The notes under the pieces were generated by a model. That model made no database searches. It was not told the origin of the DNA and saw only the letters and a list, made by a program, of their open reading frames with translations. Below, piece after piece: positions 1 to 9,258 of a stretch of 64,000 bases of DNA (positions are counted from its first letter, which is position 1; each line of letters opens with the position of its first letter). The translations under genes were made by a program, and so were the position numbers. This DNA is from Anaerolineae bacterium. GTDB lineage: Bacteria > Chloroflexota > Anaerolineae > Promineifilales > Promineifilaceae. The stretch is taken from the NCBI GenBank assembly GCA_023382655.1, contig JAHDWK010000014.1, positions 62,001 through 126,000 on the forward strand. Direction: 5' to 3'.

Positions 1-2
1 CC

Positions 3-1694
3 ATCTCTCGCCGTCGCCGGCTGTTGGTGCGCGCCGGTTACATCAGCGGATTGCTGTTTTTAGGGCTGGTACTGTTCACAGATTATATTGTGACCACCTC
101 GGCCAATTTGTTAATCAACGAAACGCGACATCTGGACGCCGGCCCATTTTTTGTGGTGTTTGTGGTCTATTTCTGGGCAGTAACGGCCGCCAGCATCTAT
201 AACGTCTGGCGGGCGCGGCATCGCTGCCTCACCCGCACTACCCGCCAGCGCATGACCACCACGCTGCTGGTTTTCCTGGCGGCGCCCCTGGCCGTTTTCC
301 CATACCTGATACTCAGCAGCAATGCCCCCATGGGGGAACTGCCAATCTGGTTGTGGCTGGTGGTCATCTTTGGCAATATCGTGGTGGGCACGATGTTTGC
401 CATTATGACCGCGCACCTGATTTATTTTGGGGCGGCTTCACCCGACCGGGTGGTGCGGGTCAAATTGTTTAAGTTTATGGCTCGGGTGCCACTGGCGGCT
501 TCGATTGTGCTGGTGGTGTATGTGGTGGTGCAGCGGATCAGTCCGGGGATTGGTATTCCGGTGGAAACGGCCGTGGCCGTAGCCATTGTGGCCACCGTCA
601 TGCTGGTGGAGTGGGCCATTCATGCGTATAAACGGCCGTTGGAACGCTTCTTTCACCTAAATAATGACCCCGACGTACAGCGCATCCAACAGTTGGGCGA
701 GCGCCTGCTGACGACCAGTGACCTGCACCAATTTTTGGAAAGCATTCTGGCCGCCACCTGCGAAGCCCTGCGTACGCCCACTTCATTTGTGGTAGCCATG
801 ACCGCCGCCGGGCCGCAGATTGAATCGGTCATCGGTCCCCTGGCTGATTCGGAAACATTGCTGCAACATAACGGGTGGCAAGAGTTGGCTCACGCCAATG
901 GGGAAGAAGTGCCCGATTTGCACATGGTGGATGGTTTTATTGTGTGGCAAGAGTATTGGCTACGGCCGTTGCACAGCCGCCACCGCGATGATTTGCTGGG
1001 CATTTTGGGCATCCGCGCCCGCGCCACCGCCCCTAACCTGACCGAACAGGAGTGGCATATCCTCGATAATCTGGAAGACCAGATTGCGGCAGCGCTGGAA
1101 GATCGCATCTTACAGCAAGAAGTGTTTGCCGCCGTCGAAGGGCTGCTGCCGCAAATCATTGCCTTACAGCAGCGACGCAGTGAAGCAACGTTTGGTGGGT
1201 TGCCGGTGTTCACGGCCGTCGCTGGCGACACTTTGGTTGATGACCCCGATTTTAACAGTATGGTGCGTGACGCTCTACGCGACTATTGGGGCGGCCCCAA
1301 ACTCACCAAAAGCCCACTCATGCGCTTACGCATTGTGCAGCAGGCCATGGAAGAGTACGACAACAACGCCACCAAAGCGCTGCGTGCTATCCTCAATGAC
1401 GCCATCGAACTGCAAAAGCCGGAAGGGGAGCGCAACCTGACGACCGGCGAGTGGATTCTCTATAACATCCTGGAACTCAAATTTGTGCAGGGGCAGCGGG
1501 TGCGTGATGTGGCCCGCCGCCTGGCCATGAGCGAATCCGACCTCTACCGCAAGCAGCGCGTGGCCATCGAAAACGTAGCCAGCACCATTGGTGAACTGGA
1601 AAAAGCCGCCCTGAGTGAACCAGATCTCCCCAGGGAAGAGGCAGAACCATTATCAGAATCCATCTTTTCTGGCCACGTGATCGGTAATCAGTGA
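3..1694 (+). CDS. Membrane-anchored GAF-domain sensor protein (5' end outside window)
   Basis: The reading frame is already open at base 3 with no stop upstream in the window, so the N terminus is missing; a TTG at 24 is only the first possible internal start. The visible part has about six hydrophobic segments in its first 200 residues, like the N-terminal membrane region of many Chloroflexota sensor kinases. A GAF-like domain follows (about residues 225-360, beginning near LGERLLTTSDLHQFLESIL). The C terminus has no H-box or ATPase domain. It ends in a helical segment (VRDVARRLAMSESDLYRKQR) that resembles a sigma-region-4 or helix-turn-helix motif. A membrane-linked sensor or regulator is inferred; the ligand is unknown. 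The gene converges on the Fe-S protein gene, whose stop lies 13 bases away. Confidence 0.6.
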   Translation: MSRRRRLLVRAGYISGLLFLGLVLFTDYIVTTSANLLINETRHLDAGPFFVVFVVYFWAVTAASIYNVWRARHRCLTRTTRQRMTTTLLVFLAAPLAVFPYLILSSNAPMGELPIWLWLVVIFGNIVVGTMFAIMTAHLIYFGAASPDRVVRVKLFKFMARVPLAASIVLVVYVVVQRISPGIGIPVETAVAVAIVATVMLVEWAIHAYKRPLERFFHLNNDPDVQRIQQLGERLLTTSDLHQFLESILAATCEALRTPTSFVVAMTAAGPQIESVIGPLADSETLLQHNGWQELAHANGEEVPDLHMVDGFIVWQEYWLRPLHSRHRDDLLGILGIRARATAPNLTEQEWHILDNLEDQIAAALEDRILQQEVFAAVEGLLPQIIALQQRRSEATFGGLPVFTAVAGDTLVDDPDFNSMVRDALRDYWGGPKLTKSPLMRLRIVQQAMEEYDNNATKALRAILNDAIELQKPEGERNLTTGEWILYNILELKFVQGQRVRDVARRLAMSESDLYRKQRVAIENVASTIGELEKAALSEPDLPREEAEPLSESIFSGHVIGNQ

Positions 1695-1706
1695 GCGGTA
1701 ATCTGT

Positions 1707-3740
1707 TTACCCCATCACCCTGTCACCCAGAGCCGCCAGCACCACCTGGGCCACATCCTGCACCTGCATCGGTTCGCCTTTTTCGCGGTTGGCGTCTTTC
1801 ATCATGGTGGCGCAGAAGGGGCAGCCGACGGCCAGCGTGGTCGCGCCGGTGGATTGGGCTTCGGCAAAACGGGTGGCATTAACGGCCGTGCCGCCATGCT
1901 CCTCCTCCTTCCAATACTGTGCCCCACCCGCACCACAACAGAATGAGTCACGGCCGTGACGCCCCATCTCCAGCAATGTCACCCCCGCCTTTGCCAGCGC
2001 CTCACGCGGCTCGGCAATGACCCCATTGTGCCGCCCCAGGTAGCAGGGATCGTGGTAGGTCACTTTTTCCAGCGTCTTGCCGTTCAGGCGTAGCTTGCCC
2101 GTACCCACCAGATCGGCAATCAACTGCGTGTGGTGGAACACCTGATAATGCCCGCCCAACTCGCCATATTCCTTGCCAATGGTGGTGAAGCAGTGCGGGC
2201 AACTGGTGACAATGCGCTTCTTGTCCGCGCCCGCTGCATTCAGCATTTCAATGTTGCCCTGCGCCATCTCAAAAAACAGGTACTCATTCCCGGCGCGGCG
2301 CGCGGAATCGCCGGTGCAGCTTTCAGAGTCCCCCAACACGGCAAAACTGACGCCCGCCTCGTGCAAAATGGTGGCCACCGCGCGCGTCACTTCCTGCGCG
2401 TCCGGGTTAAACGCGCCGGCGCAGCCCACCCACAGCAGGTACTCATAATCCGGGTTTTCCTCTACCAATGGCACAGTGAAGGGCAACGGTTCGGCCCAGG
2501 CCATACGGCCGTCGGTAGATTGCCAGGGGTTGCCCATGCGCTCCATGCCCACAAACGCCCCCTTCAACTGCGCCGGGAAGGCGCTGTCCATCAACACCTG
2601 GTTGCGGCGCATATCCATAATGTCTAACATCGGGACGTTGCCTACCGGGCACACTTCGATGCAATGGCCGCAGGCCGTACAGGCCCACAAGGCGCTTTCG
2701 CTGATGACGGAACCAAGCAGGGGAATGGGTTCGGCCGTGCCCCCGGCCAACCCGGCCATATCGTTCCGGTACAGGTAGCGCTTGTTAATTTCGATGGCGG
2801 CCGGCGACAATTCTTTGCCGGTGTTATAGGCCGGGCACACCTCCTGGCAGCGGTTACACATGATGCAGGCAAAACCATCCAATAGCTGCTTCTGGCTCAG
2901 GTCAAACAATGTGCCCGCGCCAAACTGCTCAATGCTCTCATCCTCAAAATTGAGCGTGTGCATTTCACCCAGGTAATTACGTTCTGGCTGCACCGCAAAA
3001 TTGAGCGGCCCCATGAACAGGTGGGCGTGTTTGGTATAGGGGAAGTAAGGCAGAAACACCACAATCAAACCAACGGCAATCCACCAGCTAAAATGCCACA
3101 AGGTCGTTAACCCTTCGACCGTCATCCCGCTTAACAAGGTCTGGGCAATGAGGGTGGCGGTGGGCTGCCAGGGGTCGCTGCCACCTTCCATGCCTACCAA
3201 TGCCGCCGAAGCGATCTGGCGAAAGCCGATGTGCAGGGTAATGAACAGGATGACGATGAAGGAATCCCGCATGATGGCCCCGCCACGCACATCCGGGTGC
3301 AGCAGTACATTCTCCCGCGCCGTCAGCGCCGGGTCGCTAAAAGCAAAACGGCGCAGCAGGAAGTAGACGATGCCGATAAGCACCAGCGTGCCAAAGACGT
3401 CGGCTGCCAGTTGGTACAGGTTGCCAATGATGTTATCGGGCACATGGAAGCCGGTGATCAACCCTTCGGCCACTTCCACGCCGTTTACCAGCAGGTAAAA
3501 GATAAAACCCCAGGCGACCAGGTAATGAAAAAAGGAGGTGCGGCGGCGGTGGCGAATGATGCGCCCCTGGGAAAAGAGGGCGACCACGCCTTCACGCAGG
3601 CGGCGGATCACCTGATCTGTGCCTAACTGGCCCTGACCGCGCAAGATAATGCGGGCCATCAGGCCAAAGGTGTTGACGGTGGCCACCAGGCAGACCACCA
3701 GTAAAAAGATGAAAGCGGCTTTTTCAAATGGGGATAACAT
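1707..3740 (-). CDS. Membrane-bound (Fe-S)-binding oxidoreductase, NarI-like plus two CCG domains
   Basis: A 677-residue protein. The N-terminal about 245 residues hold five or six membrane segments resembling the cytochrome-b-like (NarI/HdrE-type) module. Two 4Fe-4S ferredoxin motifs follow, CIMCNRCQEVCP near residue 290 and CTACGHCIEVCP near residue 355. The C-terminal half carries two cysteine-rich CCG-type domains (VGCAGAFNP, SCPHC; then DPCYLGRHN, CCGAGG, GCPFC) as in HdrD, GlpC and LutA relatives. The family passes electrons between a soluble donor and the quinone pool; the actual donor is not identifiable here. The ATG at 3740 is preceded by GAGGAGGAAA at good spacing. It stands alone, with no etf or dehydrogenase gene beside it. 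Confidence 0.85.
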   Translation of the reverse strand: MLSPFEKAAFIFLLVVCLVATVNTFGLMARIILRGQGQLGTDQVIRRLREGVVALFSQGRIIRHRRRTSFFHYLVAWGFIFYLLVNGVEVAEGLITGFHVPDNIIGNLYQLAADVFGTLVLIGIVYFLLRRFAFSDPALTARENVLLHPDVRGGAIMRDSFIVILFITLHIGFRQIASAALVGMEGGSDPWQPTATLIAQTLLSGMTVEGLTTLWHFSWWIAVGLIVVFLPYFPYTKHAHLFMGPLNFAVQPERNYLGEMHTLNFEDESIEQFGAGTLFDLSQKQLLDGFACIMCNRCQEVCPAYNTGKELSPAAIEINKRYLYRNDMAGLAGGTAEPIPLLGSVISESALWACTACGHCIEVCPVGNVPMLDIMDMRRNQVLMDSAFPAQLKGAFVGMERMGNPWQSTDGRMAWAEPLPFTVPLVEENPDYEYLLWVGCAGAFNPDAQEVTRAVATILHEAGVSFAVLGDSESCTGDSARRAGNEYLFFEMAQGNIEMLNAAGADKKRIVTSCPHCFTTIGKEYGELGGHYQVFHHTQLIADLVGTGKLRLNGKTLEKVTYHDPCYLGRHNGVIAEPREALAKAGVTLLEMGRHGRDSFCCGAGGAQYWKEEEHGGTAVNATRFAEAQSTGATTLAVGCPFCATMMKDANREKGEPMQVQDVAQVVLAALGDRVMG

Positions 3741-4049
3741 GTGCTTCTTTCCTCCTCAAAATTTTTAACGCAAAGGCGCTAACTTGTGCTGAGCGCAGCC
3801 GAAGTAGGGGCAAAAGGGGCAAAGGTGAAGATGTTTCCAAAAGTTCAACTTTTTGGGAAAGTCGAACTTTTTATCAGTCATGGTCTGGTGGGAAAAGTCT
3901 ACCATAGGGAAACAGGTCGGCAAATGATTGGGTGGTGGTTGCCTTTGCCAACGGCCGTATTGTAGCGCAACCCGTGACGCAGTGCATTATATTATGGGGA
4001 TATTAGGATATTGCTGCCTGCTGCCCGGCTAATATCCCAATATCCAAAG
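3741..4049. other. Intergenic region, 309 bases, with short repeats
   Basis: No credible gene. It is the common upstream or downstream space of two minus-strand genes. It contains a degenerate copy of a dispersed ACTTCGGC-GCGCTCAG element at about 3787-3809, two near-identical runs AAGTTCAACTTTTTGGGAAA and AAGTCGAACTTTTT in tandem near 3840-3872, and one ACGGCCGT at about 3951, one of few copies outside genes. Short repeated words around TTAGGATATTGCTGCC / GCTAATATCCCAATATCC (about 3999-4048) can pair into a weak hairpin just downstream of the ATPase gene and may end its transcript. Confidence 0.5.
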
Positions 4050-4742
4050 TTATTTTTGGACGCTCCCCAAGACATCTTCCCCAGTCAGCAGCCAGGGCTC
4101 ACCATCGGCTGGCTCAGGCCAGGGGTGTTGGAACAGTTCATAGAGGAAATACTCGGCTTCGCGCATGTCGCGGCCAAAGCGGTGGTAAAGGGCAGACACG
4201 GCCGTGTCTGCCAGTTCCAATCGCCGTTTGCCGGGCAAGGCAAAATAGGCCAGCCGCCGCTCCAGCCAGGTGTGGTAATGTGCCAGGGAAATTTCGGCAT
4301 CCAGCCAGACCGTCGTCAGCGGCAGGTGGGCGCGGCGGAAGTGGGGCGTCAGGTCGGTGTGGCTGCTAAAGAGAAAGGTCACGGCCGTGCCCCACGCCAA
4401 CCACCGCTTTCGCTCCCGCCACCGTAGCCGCTGCGCCTCATCTAAAACAAAGACGCCGCCATTGGCCGGCTGTGACACAAAATGGCTCTGCCCCTCCGGC
4501 AGGTATTCATACACCACCGCCGGCCCTTGCGCCGGCCATTCAGCCGCCAGTTTGAGCAGGGTGGTCGTCTTACCACACCCTTTGGGGCCTAGTAGTTGCA
4601 GATGGGTAAACCCTTCGTCCAGGATTTGTTGCACGGCGGGGGGGATGAAGGCCACGGCCGTCCACTCCTCGGCCGTCAACGCCCCAAATGGATTTTGCTT
4701 GTACCCTAGTTGATGATGGAAGAAGAAATCTCTGCCTGTCAT
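4050..4742 (-). CDS. P-loop ATPase of the AAA/ExeA-TniB type, function unknown
   Basis: A 230-residue protein with a Walker A motif LGPKGCGKTTTLLKLA (about residues 52-67), a Walker B strand GVFVLDEAQRL (about 95-105) and a DE pair typical of AAA ATPases. The N-terminal QNPFGALTAEEW segment resembles the NPF start of ExeA/TniB-like ATPases. No DNA-binding or membrane part is visible, and no transposase, secretion or restriction gene flanks it. It lies upstream of, and divergent from, the kinase gene at 4904, so the two may share a control region around 4743-4903. ATP binding is well supported; the cellular role is not. Confidence 0.6.
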   Translation of the reverse strand: MTGRDFFFHHQLGYKQNPFGALTAEEWTAVAFIPPAVQQILDEGFTHLQLLGPKGCGKTTTLLKLAAEWPAQGPAVVYEYLPEGQSHFVSQPANGGVFVLDEAQRLRWRERKRWLAWGTAVTFLFSSHTDLTPHFRRAHLPLTTVWLDAEISLAHYHTWLERRLAYFALPGKRRLELADTAVSALYHRFGRDMREAEYFLYELFQHPWPEPADGEPWLLTGEDVLGSVQK

Positions 4743-4853
4743 GTGGATGTAATGAGCTAATTGAGTAATTGTCCCTATTTGGAATCCTTACACCATATGG
4801 GCATAATAGTACCATGTCGGGAACATCAGCCAATGCAAAGATAAACCACACCC

Positions 4854-4886
4854 AGACATCCGATTTTTTCAAAAAATCGGATGTCT
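4854..4886. repeat. Inverted repeat of the AGAC...GTCT family, core ATCCGATTT
   Basis: A perfect 16-bp stem (AGACATCCGATTTTTT and its complement) with a one-base centre, 18 bases before the kinase start codon and between divergent genes. A related copy with a few mismatches lies at 13943-13975. The position upstream of a gene argues against a simple terminator role for the kinase. It could act on leader structure or be a non-coding repeat. Confidence 0.85.
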
Positions 4887-4903
4887 CCTAACGGAGCAGT
4901 TGT

Positions 4904-7273
4904 ATGACCAATATCGGGCCGGCATGGGTGGGGCAAACCTTGGGCAATCGTTACAAAATCGAAGCCATTTTAGGGCGTGGTGGCATGTCGGCCGTTTACC
5001 GCGCCCATGACCCTAATCTGAACCGACGTGTCGCCGTCAAAATCATCAACCAAAATCTGACGGACAATCCTGAATTTATCAAACGCTTTGAGCAGGAAGC
5101 GTCGCTCATTGCCCAACTGCGCCACCCCAATATCATCCAGGTACACGACTTTAACCACGAAGGCAACACCTATTACATGGTGATGGAATATATCCCTGGT
5201 GAAACGTTGTCACACCGCCTGGAAGCGTTGAAAAATGCCGGGCTGCGCCTGCCGCTGGCCGACACGGTGCGCATTATGACCAAGATTTGCAGCGCCGTAG
5301 ATTATGCCCACCAGCGGCGTATGATCCACCGTGACCTGAAACCGGCTAATGTGTTGCTTGATCTGCTGGGTGAACCCACACTGACCGATTTTGGCATTGC
5401 CCGGCTGATTGGCGACCAACAGCCCCAACCGGCGTCAACGGTGCCACTGGGCACGGCCGCCTACATGGCCCCGGAACAGGTACGTGGCGAAGAGGCCGAT
5501 CACCGTTCAGACATTTATGCGTTGGGCATCATCCTGTATGAAATGCTCAGCGGCGACCCACCTTTTCACGATGAATCTACCTACCAGGTGATGATCAAAC
5601 AAGTGCATGAACCGACGCCAGACATCCAGGCGGTAGAGATGAATACACCCCATTCCCTGGTGGACATTGTAGAGCGGGCGTTGGCAAAGGAGCCAGGGGC
5701 GCGTTTCCAGACCGCCGGTGAAATGAGCGTCGCTCTACATACCGTGGGCCTGCAATTGCAGGGGCCGGCCGACACGCTGGCTGCCCGTCACCTGGATCGC
5801 TTGGGCATTCTCTGGCAGCAAGCGCGTGACGCTTACGACGAGCGCGCCTGGCAGGAGTGTATTAGCAAACTGGATGAACTGCGCCGCCATGACGCCGACT
5901 ACCAGCACCACAAAGTAAATAGCTTGCGCCGGGATGCCCTGAGCCAACTGAGCAAACAGGCCGAACGAGAGTTCACGGCCGGGCAGTTTGTGGAGAGTCT
6001 GGCGGCCATTGCGGCCATTCGCCAATATGACCCGGATTACCCGGTAAACGAACTGGAGTTTAAGGTGCGCATGGGTATGCAGCAGGCGGATTTACGCCAG
6101 CAGCTAGACCGGCTCTATCAAGAAGCCGAGGGGCTGCTCAATGTGCGGGATTTTGAGGGGGCGTTGGCCAAATGGCACTCGATTGAACTGCAAAAAGAGA
6201 CTCTGATGGTGGCCGACCCGTCGCTGGTGGAAAGACGAGCCAGAGAAGGGGCTTGTGCGACTTTGTACACGGCCGCTCTCTCAGCATTGGCGCACCATGA
6301 ACCAGAAGAAGCGCTGGCCAGGCTGGCGCACATTCAGGATATTGACGCCCACTTTCCCGATTCGGAAAAGGTAAAGGCGCGCGCCGAAACGATGTTAGCC
6401 GTGCCTGTGTCCTCGCCAACGGCGCGTTCACGCCAACCATTGTTTTGGGTTGGAGGTATTGTGATGGTGCTGCTACTGCTGATTGTGGTAGGCGTGGCGC
6501 TGCGGGGGATGGGTGACGGGACCACGGCCGTACTGCCCACCGCCACCACCCAACTGGCTGTTTTGCCCGCAACGGCCACTTCGGCGGCGCTCAGTGCAGG
6601 CGTGCCCACCCAGACGCCCGCACCCACTGCCACCCCCACCACTGTCCCCACGTCTACCAGTTCACCCACCTCCACCGCTACGGCAACAGCGACCACCACC
6701 AGCGTCCCCACACAAACAGCCACACCCCAATCGCTCGACCGGGCCATTGCCCAGGAAAACGTCTCTCTTTTTGCCGTGCCCGATGCCGAGTCCGCTGAAT
6801 TGGCCGTCATTGAAGCGGGCCAAAGCGTGTGGGTGTTGGCGCGTTCAGAAACGGGCAACTGGTTATATGTGAGCGATGATAACGGCGAACGTGGTTTTGT
6901 GAGCCTGGATCGGCTCACCTGGCCGGGTGACATTAACACATTGCGGGTGCAGCAGCCGGTTGTTGCCATCGCTGCGCCACCGATCACGGCCGTGCCCTCC
7001 ACCTCTAATCTCGTTTTTAACCTGTACCAGCTAGAGGGCACCCAAAGCTGCAACGGCGAAGCGTGGACGATCAAGGTCTTTATGGAGGGGCAAGGCGGAA
7101 ATGGCATTTACAACTATTACTGGAATGATGCCTTGCTGGTGGTCAATGCCAGTGGCAGCTACACCTTTGATGTGCGCAGCGGCGGCGGCCCGGTCATCGG
7201 CATCGGGCGCGTCACCTCCGGCAATCTGTCGGCCGAAAAAGAGCTGTTTCTGACCCGGCCGGCCTGTCCGTAA
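4904..7273 (+). CDS. Transmembrane Ser/Thr protein kinase (PknB-like) with C-terminal SH3-type domain
   Basis: A 789-residue Hanks-type kinase. The catalytic domain fills about residues 14-285 with glycine loop GRGGMSAVYRA, lysine in VAVKI, catalytic loop HRDLKPANVLLD (Asp144) and DFGIAR. A helical region with TPR-like spacing follows (about 295-490), then one membrane helix (about 505-530), a Thr/Pro-rich linker (about 540-605) and a bacterial SH3-like domain (about 610-665) with a final beta-rich segment. The kinase is expected in the cytoplasm and the SH3 part outside, suggesting sensing of the envelope. A CGGAGCAG ribosome-binding site precedes the ATG. The linker contains a 33-bp element identical to one in the gene at 10958. 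The ABC gene follows after a hairpin. Confidence 0.9.
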   Translation: MTNIGPAWVGQTLGNRYKIEAILGRGGMSAVYRAHDPNLNRRVAVKIINQNLTDNPEFIKRFEQEASLIAQLRHPNIIQVHDFNHEGNTYYMVMEYIPGETLSHRLEALKNAGLRLPLADTVRIMTKICSAVDYAHQRRMIHRDLKPANVLLDLLGEPTLTDFGIARLIGDQQPQPASTVPLGTAAYMAPEQVRGEEADHRSDIYALGIILYEMLSGDPPFHDESTYQVMIKQVHEPTPDIQAVEMNTPHSLVDIVERALAKEPGARFQTAGEMSVALHTVGLQLQGPADTLAARHLDRLGILWQQARDAYDERAWQECISKLDELRRHDADYQHHKVNSLRRDALSQLSKQAEREFTAGQFVESLAAIAAIRQYDPDYPVNELEFKVRMGMQQADLRQQLDRLYQEAEGLLNVRDFEGALAKWHSIELQKETLMVADPSLVERRAREGACATLYTAALSALAHHEPEEALARLAHIQDIDAHFPDSEKVKARAETMLAVPVSSPTARSRQPLFWVGGIVMVLLLLIVVGVALRGMGDGTTAVLPTATTQLAVLPATATSAALSAGVPTQTPAPTATPTTVPTSTSSPTSTATATATTTSVPTQTATPQSLDRAIAQENVSLFAVPDAESAELAVIEAGQSVWVLARSETGNWLYVSDDNGERGFVSLDRLTWPGDINTLRVQQPVVAIAAPPITAVPSTSNLVFNLYQLEGTQSCNGEAWTIKVFMEGQGGNGIYNYYWNDALLVVNASGSYTFDVRSGGGPVIGIGRVTSGNLSAEKELFLTRPACP
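6572..6604 (+). repeat. In-gene 33-bp dispersed element (copy 1)
   Basis: Inside the Thr/Pro linker of the kinase. It reads ACGGCCACTTCGGCGGCGCT and 13 further bases, encoding TATSAALSAGV. All 33 bases are identical, on the other strand, to 11231-11263 in an unrelated secreted protein. An 18-bp core recurs at 8115-8132 and a diverged copy at 3787-3809. Confidence 0.8.
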
Positions 7274-7275
7274 GA

Positions 7276-7341
7276 AGAGATTGAGAGATTGGGAGATTAA
7301 GAGATTGATCGTCTCCCAATCTCCTAATCTCCTAATCTCCC
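7276..7341. repeat. STRR-like tandem-word hairpin (GAGATT(A/G)A words)
   Basis: The left arm is tandem 8-mers such as GAGATTGG and GAGATTAA. The right arm is tandem complements such as CAATCTCC and TAATCTCC. The arms can pair into a long imperfect hairpin between the kinase stop and the next start. If translated it would give a spurious N-terminal extension to the ABC protein, so it decides the start at 7344. Confidence 0.85.
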
Positions 7342-7343
7342 CT

Positions 7344-8345
7344 ATGCCCCCCTCCGCCCTCACCACCCACCACCTGAGCAAAACCTACCAACAGCCGCAA
7401 GGTTGGCGGCGGGCGGTGCGTATGCCGCCGGTCACGGCCGTGCAAGACATCTCGCTCACCGTACCCACCGGCGAACTGTTTGGGCTGCTTGGCCCCAACG
7501 GGGCGGGCAAAACCACGCTGGTGAAGATGCTCTGTACGCTGCTGCGGCCCACGGACGGCACGGCCGTTGTCGCCGGGCACACCCTGAACGAAGCCGGCGC
7601 GATCCGGGCAGCGGTGGGGTTGGTCGTCTCTGATGAGCGCAGCTTTTACTGGCGGCTGACAGCGCGGCAAAACCTGGACTTTTTCGCCGCGCTCTATGGG
7701 CTGCACGGCGCAACCGCGCGGCTGCGGGTGCAGACGGTGTTGGCCGAGGTGCAGCTAGACGAGGTGGCCGAACGCCGTTTTAGCAGCTTTTCCAGCGGGA
7801 TGCGGCAGCGTTTAGCCATTGCCCGTGCCCTGCTGCACCAGCCCCGCCTGCTGTTTTTGGACGAGCCGAGCCGCAGCCTGGACCCGACGGCGACGCAAAA
7901 GCTGCACGACCTCATCCTGCGCCTGCGCCAGGAACAGGGCATGACCATTTTTCTGATTACCCATGATCTGGCGGAGGCGGAGAAGTTGTGTGACCGGGTG
8001 GCGCTGCTGCACCAGGGACGGATTCAGGCCATCGGCCAGCCGGCGGCGCTGCGCCGGGAACTGCGCCCGCAGCGGCAGTATGTGGTGCAGGTGGCGGAGA
8101 TGGAGACGCCTTTCCTGAGCGCCGCCGAAGTGACTATTACCAAAACCCTGATGCAGCAATACCCACAACTGACGGTAGACGGCCGTACACTCACCTTTCA
8201 ATCAGCAGAGGAGGATGGCTTGTTGACGGCCGTGCTACACACCCTGCACACCCACAACATCCCCATCCACACCATCACCAGCGCCCCCCCCTCGTTGGAA
8301 GAGGTGTTTGCTCATTACACTGAGGGAGTGAGTGGTGAGCAGTAA
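7344..8345 (+). CDS. ABC-2 type exporter ATP-binding protein
   Basis: A 333-residue nucleotide-binding subunit with Walker A GPNGAGKTTLVKML, signature FSSGMRQRLAIARAL, Walker B LLFLDEPSRSLDP and H-loop TH in FLITHDLAEAEK. The C-terminal about 90 residues form the regulatory tail typical of DrrA/CcmA-like exporters. I chose the ATG at 7344, because the in-frame sequence upstream is a repeat hairpin. It pairs with the permease gene at 8408 to form a two-component exporter; the substrate is unknown (drug, lipid or polysaccharide are all possible). An 18-bp dispersed element core (8115-8132) codes for LSAAEV in the tail. Confidence 0.9.
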   Translation: MPPSALTTHHLSKTYQQPQGWRRAVRMPPVTAVQDISLTVPTGELFGLLGPNGAGKTTLVKMLCTLLRPTDGTAVVAGHTLNEAGAIRAAVGLVVSDERSFYWRLTARQNLDFFAALYGLHGATARLRVQTVLAEVQLDEVAERRFSSFSSGMRQRLAIARALLHQPRLLFLDEPSRSLDPTATQKLHDLILRLRQEQGMTIFLITHDLAEAEKLCDRVALLHQGRIQAIGQPAALRRELRPQRQYVVQVAEMETPFLSAAEVTITKTLMQQYPQLTVDGRTLTFQSAEEDGLLTAVLHTLHTHNIPIHTITSAPPSLEEVFAHYTEGVSGEQ

Positions 8346-8400
8346 ACAGTGAGCAGTGGGCAGTAGATACTGCTTACCGCTTACTGTTCACTGCTTACTA
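8326..8400. repeat. STRR-like tandem-word hairpin (AGCAGTAA / ACTGCTTA words)
   Basis: The left arm has tandem GAGCAGTAAACAGT-type words and the right arm has tandem TTACTG/TTCACTGC complements. It starts inside the last codons and stop of the ABC ATPase gene and ends eight bases before the permease ATG, so it sits within an operon. Confidence 0.8.
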
Positions 8401-8407
8401 ACAAAAA

Positions 8408-9217
8408 ATGACCTTCCTTCGCTTACGCGCCTTCCTCATCCGTGATTTTCAGAACGAAGCCAGTTACCGCTTTGCTTTTCTAACCACCATAGGCGGCGTG
8501 ATTTTTCGGTCGCTGCTCTTTTTTTTCCTGTCGGAATTTATTGGCGTGATTGCTGATCCCTTTTTGGGGGAGTATGAGGGGGATTATTTTAGTTTTGTCA
8601 TCATCGGCATTGCGTTGGGCGGCTATTTTGGCGTGGGGCTGACCGGCTTCTCGTCCGCGCTGCGCCAGGCGCAAGTGACGGGTACGCTGGAAGCCACCAT
8701 GATGACGCCTACCCCCGTCTCCCTGGTCATCGTTGGCTCGGCGCTATGGAGCTACACCTATACCACCTTTCGCGTGTTCATTTACCTGCTGTTTGGGGTT
8801 CTGTTTCTGACGCTGGATTTAAGCCAGGCCAATATCCCGGCGGCGCTGGTTATTCTGGTGTTGAGCATTATCGCTTTTGCCAGCATGGGCATTATGGCCG
8901 CCAGCGTCATCATGGTCATCAAACGAGGCGACCCGGTCTCTGGGGTGTTGTCTAACACGGCTAATTTGTTGGGCGGTGTCTTTTACCCGGTGGCGATTTT
9001 GCCTGCCTGGCTGCAACTGTTCTCGTATCTGCTGCCGCTGACCTATGCCCTGCACGGCCTGCGCTTAGCCATGCTCAACGGCGCGGGCTGGGCGGAACTG
9101 GCACCCGACATTCTGGCGCTGCTGGCCTTTTGTGTGGTGCTGGCCCCCCTTTCGCTGCTGCTCTTCCGCTGGGCGGTGGAACGTGCCCGCGCCGAAGGCA
9201 CCCTAGCGCATTATTAA
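8408..9217 (+). CDS. ABC-2 type exporter permease
   Basis: A 269-residue membrane protein with six predicted helices (around residues 20-45, 60-80, 115-135, 140-170, 180-200 and 235-258), the usual size and layout of the ABC-2 membrane family. The segment GVFYPVAILPAWLQLFSYLLP is the conserved region before the last helices, with LTYALHGLR following. It follows the ATPase gene on the same strand with only a repeat between them. No clear ribosome-binding site is visible because the hairpin lies directly upstream of the ATG. The stop codon TAA overlaps the first bases of an AGAC...GTCT-type inverted repeat. Confidence 0.9.
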   Translation: MTFLRLRAFLIRDFQNEASYRFAFLTTIGGVIFRSLLFFFLSEFIGVIADPFLGEYEGDYFSFVIIGIALGGYFGVGLTGFSSALRQAQVTGTLEATMMTPTPVSLVIVGSALWSYTYTTFRVFIYLLFGVLFLTLDLSQANIPAALVILVLSIIAFASMGIMAASVIMVIKRGDPVSGVLSNTANLLGGVFYPVAILPAWLQLFSYLLPLTYALHGLRLAMLNGAGWAELAPDILALLAFCVVLAPLSLLLFRWAVERARAEGTLAHY

Positions 9218-9249
9218 ACCTGACAGGTCTGGGAAGACCTGTCAGGTTT
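9216..9249. repeat. Inverted repeat, core CCTGACAGG, between convergent genes
   Basis: A perfect 15-bp stem (AAACCTGACAGGTCT and complement) around GGGA. It overlaps the permease stop codon and ends nine bases from the stop of the convergent dehydrogenase, so it may act as a bidirectional terminator. Related copies are at 28881, 46423 and 48190, with a partial one near 53313. Confidence 0.9.
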
Positions 9250-9258
9250 GGGGTCAGT